A DNA stretch of 10,997 nt from Verrucomicrobiota bacterium. Lineage in GTDB: Bacteria; Verrucomicrobiota; Verrucomicrobiia; Verrucomicrobiales; Verrucomicrobiaceae. This document shows, piece after piece, positions 1-6,548 of this stretch. The DNA lies in NCBI GenBank assembly GCA_021413535.1, contig JAIOQF010000176.1, positions 1-10,997 of the forward strand. Reading direction: 5' to 3'. Every line of letters starts with the position of its first letter. Positions within the stretch are counted from its first letter, which is position 1. Position numbers and translations under genes: made by a program. The notes beneath the pieces were generated by a model. The model was not told where the DNA came from. It did not search any database and saw nothing but the letters and a program-made list of their open reading frames with translations.

Positions 1-1403
1 GTGTCCTGATCTTTCTGATCCGGCTTCAGTTCGGCGCTCGGTGGTTTTTCAATGCTGGGGGAGGGGATGATTTCGCGCTCGCGGTTGATCCAGCGCGCCA
101 CATCATACACGCGCGTCTTGGGGAGATCGCTGATGACGGCCAGACCGCCGCACATGTCGCCGTAAATTGTGCAATAGCCGACGGCCATTTCGCTTTTGTT
201 TCCGGTGGTGAGCAAGAGATGGCCAAACTTGTTGGAGAGCGACATCAGGATCAGTCCGCGAATGCGTGACTGCATGTTCTCCTCAGTGATGTCTTCGGCC
301 CGGCCTGCGAAGACGCGTGCCAGCTGGTGCTTAACGCTCTCGAAGGCGGGTTGAATGGGAACGGTCTCGTAACGGATGCCGAGGTTTTTCGCCAGATCAC
401 GCGCGTCGTCCTTGCTGCCTTCCGATGAGAATACGCTGGGCAACGACACGCCGAGCACGTTCTGCGATCCCAGCGCATCAGCGGCAATCACAGCGACCAG
501 CGCGGAGTCGATGCCGCCGCTCAAGCCGAGCACGCAGGATTTAAAGCCGCACTTGCGTGCGTAATCTCGGAGGCCGAGAACCATCGCGCGGTAGAGTTGC
601 TCTGCTTCGGAAGGAAGATGGGAGATGGGAGATGGGAGATGGGACTTAAGTTCAATAACGCTCAGTGCTTTTTCGAAACCGGGCAGCGCGGCTAGCACGG
701 TGCCATTAGCGCCGATGACCAGTGAATTGCCATCGAAAACTAATTGGTCGTTGCCACCGACGGCGTTGCAGTAGGCGATGGGGATTTGGAGTTCGCGGGC
801 CAGGGCGCTCATCATGAGCTGGCGCACGGCGGGCTTGCCGAGGTGGAAGGGCGAGGCGCTGATGTTCACTAGGAGATCGATCCCCTGACGCGCCAGTTCC
901 TGCGGGGGGCTGATATCGTAGAGCGGACGCGGCAGGAATTCATCGGTCCAGATGTCCTCGCAGATCGTGATGCCGACACGGATGCCGTTTAACAATACCG
1001 GCTTGATTTCATCTGCCGGCTCGAAGTAGCGATCCTCATCGAAAACATCATAAGTCGGCAGCAGGGACTTGTGAGTGATGTGGATAATTTTTCCACGTTG
1101 CAGCACGGCAGCCGCGTTGCGGAAATGACGGCCGCGGCCGCTGTCGTTGAAATCGACGAATCCCGTGATGAGCGGCACGTCGCCGATCTCGGATGCGATT
1201 GCTTGCAGTGTTGCCTTGTTGCCCGGCACAAACTGGGAGCGGTTCACCAGATCGCGCGGCGGATAACCCGTGATGGCCAACTCCGGCGTCAGCACCATAT
1301 CTGCGCCCTGTGCGACGGCCTGGCGATACGCATCAAGGATGAGTGTCTTGTTGCCGTCGAAGTCTCCGACAGTGGTGTTAAGTTGAGCGAGGGCGATTTT
1401 CAC
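1..1403 (-). CDS. nadE: Glutamine-dependent NAD+ synthetase (C-terminus cut by window edge)
   Basis: Catalyses the last step of NAD+ synthesis: ATP-dependent amidation of nicotinate adenine dinucleotide in the cytoplasm, with ammonia released from glutamine. Seen: 467 codons from a GTG start (reads MKIALAQLNTTVGDF). The N-terminal nitrilase/glutaminase domain (about 1-250) has the full triad: Glu41 in TPELAITGYPPRD, Lys112 in THKSLLPTYDVFDEDRYF and Cys148 in ITICEDIW. The C-terminal synthetase domain (from about 266) has the PP-loop LSGGIDSA (294-301), then LLTTGNKSEMAVGY (397-410) and YGDMCGG. The family is usually about 540-560 residues, so some 80-90 residues lie beyond the edge. The GTG is chosen because the nitrilase domain begins right there and the upstream gene stops 4 nt before it. 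No strong Shine-Dalgarno is visible; a GGGG lies over 10 nt upstream, inside the preceding gene. The linker between the domains is encoded by a heptanucleotide repeat. The function is secure. Confidence 0.96.
   Translation of the reverse strand, partial: MKIALAQLNTTVGDFDGNKTLILDAYRQAVAQGADMVLTPELAITGYPPRDLVNRSQFVPGNKATLQAIASEIGDVPLITGFVDFNDSGRGRHFRNAAAVLQRGKIIHITHKSLLPTYDVFDEDRYFEPADEIKPVLLNGIRVGITICEDIWTDEFLPRPLYDISPPQELARQGIDLLVNISASPFHLGKPAVRQLMMSALARELQIPIAYCNAVGGNDQLVFDGNSLVIGANGTVLAALPGFEKALSVIELKSHLPSPISHLPSEAEQLYRAMVLGLRDYARKCGFKSCVLGLSGGIDSALVAVIAADALGSQNVLGVSLPSVFSSEGSKDDARDLAKNLGIRYETVPIQPAFESVKHQLARVFAGRAEDITEENMQSRIRGLILMSLSNKFGHLLLTTGNKSEMAVGYCTIYGDMCGGLAVISDLPKTRVYDVARWINREREIIPSPSIEKPPSAELKPDQKDQD
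617..644. repeat. Four perfect tandem copies of a 7-bp unit inside nadE
   Basis: GATGGGA occurs four times head to tail on the plus strand (TCCCATC on the coding strand), with a degenerate flank on each side. It encodes about residues 254-263 of NadE (SHLPSPISHL). Seven is not a multiple of three, so the 7-bp unit is read in all three frames and gives a 7-residue protein periodicity. It falls exactly in the linker between the glutaminase and synthetase domains. Confidence 0.95.
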
Positions 1404-1407
1404 TGGC

Positions 1408-2148
1408 TTACCAAAAACCCCACTGCCGTGTTTTCAAGACGTAAATGCCCAGCAGCAGATTGGCCACGGCGTGCATCCAGACGCAGGCTCCGAGGCTTTT
1501 GCTGCGGATGCAGAGGAAATACATCAGGCTGCCGAAGACCAGCGCGCCCACCCAGTCTTCCTTGGCGTGCACCAGCATTAAGGCGGCGGTGGTGACGCCG
1601 AACGCCTTCCAGGTGTGTGTTCCGAAGGGCACGCTCTTGAATGGACGGTGCCCGGCGACGACATAACGCATGAGGAATCCGCGCCAGAAAATTTCTTCAA
1701 TCAGCGGCACTACAACGATTAATCGGATGAAGCGGAAACAAATCACGATGGCGAACCAGAAGGGCGACTTGTCGAAGATCGTGGGATTGAATCCTTCGGT
1801 GCGCGAAGTGAATCCCAAGAGCGGAATGGCAATGTTTTCGTCGTGTTTCCAATCAGTCGCGCTGTAGAGCCATCCGGGAAGAATCCAGATCATAATGCCC
1901 GCCACGCCCAGCAGCGTCGCCAGGAGAAAGCCGCGCGCTGGCCGGAACGTGTAGTTTTTCCAGAAGAAAGCGAGCAGTCCACCGCAGATGATGGTTTGCA
2001 GCGGATAGATCCAATGCTCCGGAGCGGAGCGCCACCAGGGCAGGGCGCTGTTCTTCACGGCGAGGAGCGGCACGACGGACGTCAGCAGCAGAAACACCAC
2101 GAGCGGCGCGATGTGGGCGATGGCGGCGTTGTTGCGATACTTGAGCAT
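1408..2148 (-). CDS. CAAX prenyl protease-related membrane protein (CPBP family, PEP-CTERM-associated type)
   Basis: A 246-residue polytopic membrane protein of the CPBP/Abi glutamic-type protease family. Seen: hydrophobic segments at about 11-30, 73-92, 130-150 and 198-237. The family motifs are in order: EEIFWRGF (151-158, with Glu151, Glu152 and Arg156), His194 in LMLVHAKEDW, and HAVAN (226-230). The ending GIYVLKTRQWGFW and the SVPFGTHTW segment before motif 2 resemble the subfamily annotated as 'CAAX prenyl protease-related', which is known from bacteria with exosortase/PEP-CTERM protein sorting; I recall this from the family and could not search. The substrate is unknown. Start: the ATG at 2148 is preferred, 31 nt after the upstream stop and directly before the first membrane segment. 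An in-frame ATG at 2247 would add 33 polar residues and overlap the upstream gene by 68 nt. nadE begins 4 nt downstream, so the two are probably co-transcribed. Confidence 0.88.
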   Translation of the reverse strand: MLKYRNNAAIAHIAPLVVFLLLTSVVPLLAVKNSALPWWRSAPEHWIYPLQTIICGGLLAFFWKNYTFRPARGFLLATLLGVAGIMIWILPGWLYSATDWKHDENIAIPLLGFTSRTEGFNPTIFDKSPFWFAIVICFRFIRLIVVVPLIEEIFWRGFLMRYVVAGHRPFKSVPFGTHTWKAFGVTTAALMLVHAKEDWVGALVFGSLMYFLCIRSKSLGACVWMHAVANLLLGIYVLKTRQWGFW

Positions 2149-2179
2149 CAGGTCAGCGGCGGGCAGGATATTCCAATCT

Positions 2180-5100
2180 TTATTGCACCACCGCTTTAAG
2201 CAGTTTTCGCACTGCGCTGGCCGCTTCTTTGGCACCGTCGGGATCATAGCCGGATTTCATCCAGGCGATTTTTCCATCGGGACCGATGATGACGGTGTGA
2301 GGTATGCCCTCCACTCCAAACTGGCGGCCAACACTTTGCTCGGTATCAAGTGCGACTGTGAGTTTCCATCCGCGCTGAGTAAGGAATGTCTGCACCACTG
2401 GACCGGGTTCAGCCTGATTGACTCCGATGAACTTAACTTTTGATGAATCGAACTCACCCATGGATTCGATCATCTCAGGCAGTGACTTCACACAGGGACC
2501 ACACCAGGTGGCCCAGAAGTCGAGGACGACGACCTTGCCTTTTTCTTGTGAGAGTTCGAAGCTGGTGCCGTCGAGCAACTTGAGCTTGAAGTCCTTCGCA
2601 TCCTTGCCGAGCAAGGGCGAGCTTTGTCCGCCGGACTCCGGCAAGACGGGATCGATCATGTGTTCCAGTTTCCATGATTGAAAGCTGGTCATGGCTGCGG
2701 TGAAAGGTGGGGGGGTGAAACGCAGAATGTGCACCAATTCCATCGGAACCTCGCAGTGGCCGAAATTCGCGGAGCGGCCTACAATTTTGTCGGGTGTGAA
2801 TTTTTCCACGGCCAGACCCAGGCGACCGCCATTCCGCAAGAGCAGCCAGTGAGTCGGAATGATTGCAGAATCGGGAGCCGGTGGTGCTGGACTGGCATCG
2901 GTGATATTGGCATCGCTCTTTTTTACAGCGGAGCTGGTGACGGGCGGGGTCAATCGAATCGCGGCACTGACGCGGTTGCGCGGGACATTGAGCAATTCCA
3001 GTCCCGACTGGAATTGAATGTGTTCATTGGTCGCGGCGGTGATCCGACCGCGGAGCATGTCGCCGTTGTTGGCGACGAGGACGTGAGTGGGCAGGTCTTC
3101 GCGGCGAAAGCGCGGAATGGTGAGCGCATGGGTCCTCGCTTCGGTGTCCACCGGCGGGAACCAGATGCGCTCGGAGTTGAGATGCGCGGAGAAGTTGGAG
3201 ATGATCATCGGGCGCTCGCCGTTGCCGAAGGCATTCGAGAGTTCAAAGGCCAGGCCGAGTCCATGGCGCTTTTCAGGCGGGGCGGGAAGTTGATTGATGG
3301 AGACATCGCCGACCAGCACTTCGATTGTCTTTTCATGCATGACGAGACGGATCTCGCTGGCCTGGCCAGAGGGGGAGTTGAACTGCCCTTGGCGATCAAA
3401 TCCCCGGCCGTTCTCGGATTCGATGCCGCAGGAGAGCTGGTTGCCGGAGAGCATAAATAAGATGGCGGTGCCACGGTTCGCTGCTTTAAGATCGTCGGTG
3501 AAAAGCCGCATCCGAACGACGCCGAATCCCTGCTTGGAGCTGAGGGTGAATTTCAACTCGTCCGTTTGCATCATCGTGGGATGACCGAATGCTCCTCCGG
3601 TGGTGAGCGTAAGCGAGGCTCCGTTGAGCAATGCGTTTTTGGCATCGCCTTTCACACGTCGCCAGCCGGGATCGTCGAAGCCGGAGCCGTGAACATCCGG
3701 GCCGGCAAACTGCACGGCATAGCATCTGGGCGCGGAAATCCGGGAGAGTTCCACCAGATCAGATTTGAGGTGGACGAAGTTTTCATCAATGCCGCTGAGC
3801 TGGCCGGGCAGCACATCGCCGTTATCGACAAAAAATAGAGCCTGGGCTTTTACTGCTGGCGCGTCAGGCGGGATGGTCCGGATGACCTCGAGATCCTTGG
3901 CATCCAGGGCCAGCTTCACGGGATGCATGCCGCCAACTGGCAGCCAGCGCAGCACGCCATCTTCGGAGCCTACCGGCGTGCCGTGAAATGAGGTCTGGCC
4001 AGCAACGATCCGGTCCATTTCCTTCAGCGGCTTTTCTTCGGACTCATCTGCCATCGCGGGAACAGAGAAGCGAATGCTTTGCGCTTCGTCGATTTTTGCG
4101 TTGACCGGTTGCGTGCTCCAGTTGGTTTTCAGGCTGGCGATGCCCTTCTTGATTCCGATAAGTTTACCCGTGAAGCAACTGCCGTCGGCGAAGGTCACCT
4201 CGTTCGGCTGCGCATTTTCATTCTGCTTCGGTGAAGATGAGAGAATGATTGATTCGACATCCGTCAGCTTGATGATTTTCGTGCTGGATGAACCGGTGCT
4301 GATTTGGATAGTTTTGTCATCGGCACTCAGGACACTGCCGTTCTCCACGCGACCATCCATCATTTCCAGCCGTGTCTTGCCCGGCTGCAATAGCGCCGTG
4401 GCGGTGTTGTTCCATTCACGAACCCGGAGAGACGCGAGGGTGAGATTCAATCCGGTATTTTGGATGTAGACTCCCGTCTCCGAGACGCCGCGCCGCGGTC
4501 CTTCCTTTTCAGAGAGTTCGGCGAGTTGCTCGCCTGCGGCATTGAACACGATGCTGCGGCGTCCCTCGCGATCCCAGCAGAGTCGCAGGCTGACATCGCG
4601 GTCCTCCGCTTTCAGTGTGAGCAGTGGAGCAAAGCGCCCGCCATAGACCAGCACCAGCGTGTCGTCCCAGGTCTCGATCGCCGGACTGGCTCCGGCAGCG
4701 GTATTCAAATCCAGGCGGAAGCGCGGCGACGTGGTGGAAAGCACATGGAACTCAACCTCGACTTTCACCGGGAGCTTGAGCGGCAAATAATTGGTGCGGT
4801 TCCAACTGTTCAGCACCTTGGAGCCGCCGCTGCCGGACTTCCAGGCAGTCTTGGTGGTGCGTGCGGTTCCGTTGCGGTCATCTTTCATTTTCCAAGCAAC
4901 GCCCGGACTCGGCGTCGCATACAGCAAGCGTCCGCCGCTGACGCGGCGCAGACTTACGATCTCGCTGCGTAGCAGTGTGACTTCACTGCAACTCTCGCTC
5001 TGAATCTTTACGGTTTCCGCATTGATGGAAACTAGTGCGCCATAAATCAAATCGCCGTTCTGCAAGATAACGGCGAGAGGTTCCTGGGGATTAGTCCCGG

Positions 5101-5425
5101 TCTTCGGCGACTCCATCACTTTTAACATCGAAGTCAGCAACGGGATCGGCTCGCTGAACAAGGGTGACTTCCACAAGACCTGATCCGTGGTCGCGCTGTC
5201 GAGTTCGCCATAGAGCATTTCACCATTGTTCCAGCGCAGACAGGGACGTGTGGAATCGGAGGATGCCGTGGTTCTGGTCTGAGTGGTGCCTCTTTTGCCG
5301 GTGACGATGATGTCGCCCAGCGCGGGAATGGATAGCAACACCGCCAGCAAAACGGCAGTGAGTCGGATGCTGCAGAAAGCTCGCTGCAAAGACACGAGAA
5401 TTCTCGGTGAGACTCTAGCGTTCAT
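2180..5425 (-). CDS. Large secreted repeat protein with C-terminal TlpA/ResA-like thioredoxin domain
   Basis: A 1081-residue exported protein, probably a periplasmic or envelope thiol-disulfide oxidoreductase fused to a long repeat region. Seen: signal peptide about 1-37 (hydrophobic LTAVLLAVLLSIPALG, likely cleaved before Asp38). There are about eight repeats of 40-45 residues around a (D/N)G(D/x)xxxG core: 63-105, 118-162, 352-396, 409-453, 471-518 (divergent), 529-573, 781-825 and 858-903. Two larger beta-rich segments at about 167-337 and 580-750 look like concanavalin/LamG-type jelly rolls. The thioredoxin domain at 937-1081 starts KDAKDFKLKLLDGTSFEL and has WCGPC (Cys975, Cys978) and the cis-proline motif GIPHTVII (Pro1042). 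In this family such domains reduce or isomerise disulfides, for example in cytochrome c maturation; the partner here is unknown. The start overlaps the upstream gene's stop by 11 nt, suggesting translational coupling. The thioredoxin call is firm; the role of the repeats is unknown. Confidence 0.93.
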   Translation of the reverse strand: MNARVSPRILVSLQRAFCSIRLTAVLLAVLLSIPALGDIIVTGKRGTTQTRTTASSDSTRPCLRWNNGEMLYGELDSATTDQVLWKSPLFSEPIPLLTSMLKVMESPKTGTNPQEPLAVILQNGDLIYGALVSINAETVKIQSESCSEVTLLRSEIVSLRRVSGGRLLYATPSPGVAWKMKDDRNGTARTTKTAWKSGSGGSKVLNSWNRTNYLPLKLPVKVEVEFHVLSTTSPRFRLDLNTAAGASPAIETWDDTLVLVYGGRFAPLLTLKAEDRDVSLRLCWDREGRRSIVFNAAGEQLAELSEKEGPRRGVSETGVYIQNTGLNLTLASLRVREWNNTATALLQPGKTRLEMMDGRVENGSVLSADDKTIQISTGSSSTKIIKLTDVESIILSSSPKQNENAQPNEVTFADGSCFTGKLIGIKKGIASLKTNWSTQPVNAKIDEAQSIRFSVPAMADESEEKPLKEMDRIVAGQTSFHGTPVGSEDGVLRWLPVGGMHPVKLALDAKDLEVIRTIPPDAPAVKAQALFFVDNGDVLPGQLSGIDENFVHLKSDLVELSRISAPRCYAVQFAGPDVHGSGFDDPGWRRVKGDAKNALLNGASLTLTTGGAFGHPTMMQTDELKFTLSSKQGFGVVRMRLFTDDLKAANRGTAILFMLSGNQLSCGIESENGRGFDRQGQFNSPSGQASEIRLVMHEKTIEVLVGDVSINQLPAPPEKRHGLGLAFELSNAFGNGERPMIISNFSAHLNSERIWFPPVDTEARTHALTIPRFRREDLPTHVLVANNGDMLRGRITAATNEHIQFQSGLELLNVPRNRVSAAIRLTPPVTSSAVKKSDANITDASPAPPAPDSAIIPTHWLLLRNGGRLGLAVEKFTPDKIVGRSANFGHCEVPMELVHILRFTPPPFTAAMTSFQSWKLEHMIDPVLPESGGQSSPLLGKDAKDFKLKLLDGTSFELSQEKGKVVVLDFWATWCGPCVKSLPEMIESMGEFDSSKVKFIGVNQAEPGPVVQTFLTQRGWKLTVALDTEQSVGRQFGVEGIPHTVIIGPDGKIAWMKSGYDPDGAKEAASAVRKLLKAVVQ
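2183..2617 (-). other. Thioredoxin-like (TlpA/AhpC-TSA superfamily) domain region
   Basis: Encodes residues 937-1081 of the large secreted protein. The active-site WCGPC codons are at 2492-2506 and the cis-proline motif follows about 65 residues later, the standard spacing for TlpA/ResA-type thioredoxins. Both active-site cysteines are present, so the domain should be redox-active. Confidence 0.92.
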
Positions 5426-6548
5426 AGATCGGCAGGAAGCGGAAATTCAATGCGAGAGCCAGCAGCGACATGCCGGTGCCATAACTGCCGTTGGCAAAAC
5501 TGCCGTCGGCGTTTTGCGTTTGACGAAACTGCCGCACCAGCGCGCCGTTCCATTTTTGCCAGGCTTCATAATCACCCTGAAAAAGCGCCTGGGCCATATA
5601 GTAGCGGTTGTATTCGGGATACGAGGAATCGCGATGTTCCAACTGACCAGTGATGTGCTTCAGCGCGGCTTTGAATTGATCCCAGTCTTTGTGCCGGCCC
5701 ACGGCCATTACCAGCGTGGCGATGGCGGAGCGATTCACGCTCTCGCCCATCCCGCCGCCGATTCCACCCGAGTAGGCGACGGAACCGTCTTTGCCGGTGC
5801 TGCGTTGCATGTATTCCAGCGCCTTGGTAATCGACTGATCCGGAACCTCGATGCCGGCGTTGCGGGCCGCCAGCAGTCCCATCAACACGGCGCCGGTGAC
5901 CGAGGTATCGGCGTCATCGGAAGTCGGATTGTAGCGCCAACCGCCCCATTTGTTTTTGTCCTGCGAAGTGACGGCCAGTTTCACCGCGAGCTTGAGGGCT
6001 TCACTGATGCTGCGTCTTTTTTCCCTGGTTCCTTCCTGCCAGAGCAGCGTTTCATCAACCGCTCCGTAGGCTTCGGAAAGTCCCAGCATCGCGAAGCCAT
6101 GGTGATACATGGTGCTGGGCAGAAATCCGGTCTTCTCCTCTTGATCGTTGATGATGGCCCGCACCGCACGGCGGATGTTGGGGGCGTATTGTCCAAAGTT
6201 CGGATCCTGTCCGCTGGCGAGGAATGACATCAAGCAGATGCCTGTGAGCCCCGAGCCGCGGTTGCCGTCCTCCCAGTCGCCTTTCTCAGACTGCTTCGAG
6301 GCCAGCCATGCCAGTCCGCGCTCATAAATGGTCTCCACCTCAGGCGGGATCTGTCCGCCAAAGCGCAGCACGGAATCCTGAGCCAGGATCGGACGAGAGA
6401 TAAAGATGAGCGCGAGCGCGATGGCGGAAAAATAACCAAGGGAATCGGACATGACAGACAAGGACGCAGCAAAAGAGTTCCGCGCGGGCGCGGGTTTCAT
6501 CTTTTTCGTCTTTTGATTTCTGAAATTCATGTCGGCGATCGGCATCAT
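5415..6548 (-). CDS. Secreted prenyltransferase/squalene-cyclase-fold (alpha/alpha toroid) protein
   Basis: A 377-residue protein with the terpenoid-cyclase/protein-prenyltransferase toroid fold. Seen: basic N-terminus (KTKK), then a hydrophobic export segment SLGYFSAIALALIFIS with likely cleavage after ILA56. Six helical-hairpin repeats follow: about 79-110 (LAWLASKQSEKGDW), 131-162, 191-228 (SQDKNKWGGWRYNP), 244-284, 293-323 and 337-367 (TQNADGSFANGSYGTGMSLL). These carry QW-like turns of the Q..dGsw type. DDADTSVTG (211-219) resembles the acid motif of squalene-hopene cyclases but is not a full DxDDTA. With one toroid instead of two and export from the cytoplasm, it is probably not a terpene cyclase; in planctomycete/verrucomicrobial operons such proteins are uncharacterised. 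Start: ATG 6548 forms an ATGA overlap with the upstream stop behind a purine-rich stretch. Other in-frame ATGs are at 6593 (49-nt overlap), 6545, 6530 and 6500. The start is uncertain, the fold is not. Confidence 0.9.
   Translation of the reverse strand: MMPIADMNFRNQKTKKMKPAPARNSFAASLSVMSDSLGYFSAIALALIFISRPILAQDSVLRFGGQIPPEVETIYERGLAWLASKQSEKGDWEDGNRGSGLTGICLMSFLASGQDPNFGQYAPNIRRAVRAIINDQEEKTGFLPSTMYHHGFAMLGLSEAYGAVDETLLWQEGTREKRRSISEALKLAVKLAVTSQDKNKWGGWRYNPTSDDADTSVTGAVLMGLLAARNAGIEVPDQSITKALEYMQRSTGKDGSVAYSGGIGGGMGESVNRSAIATLVMAVGRHKDWDQFKAALKHITGQLEHRDSSYPEYNRYYMAQALFQGDYEAWQKWNGALVRQFRQTQNADGSFANGSYGTGMSLLALALNFRFLPIYER
6545..6548 (-). other. ATGA stop/start overlap joining two genes
   Basis: The secreted helical protein gene stops with TGA at 6547-6545, and the toroid gene can start with ATG at 6548-6546, again doubled as ATGATG. 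It has the same geometry as the junction at 8584-8587. Confidence 0.75.

Noticed and set aside
2149..2179. Possible promoter or terminator in the only real gap
   Set aside because: The gap is 31 nt, with no inverted repeat followed by a T-run on the coding strand and no convincing -35/-10 pair.
2149..2247. Longer N-terminus for the CAAX-protease-related protein (ATG at 2247)
   Set aside because: It would overlap the upstream gene by 68 nt and add a polar Cys-rich stretch before the first membrane helix. The ATG at 2148 gives a compact protein that fits the family.
2678..3460. 260-residue open frame on the plus strand
   Set aside because: It is a shadow of the repeat/jelly-roll region of the thioredoxin-fusion gene; its composition is atypical and no domain can be seen.
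5283..6227. 314-residue open frame on the plus strand
   Set aside because: It is antisense to the toroid gene and the start of the thioredoxin-repeat gene, crosses their junction, and has no family-like motif. The minus-strand proteins have clear signal peptides and domains.
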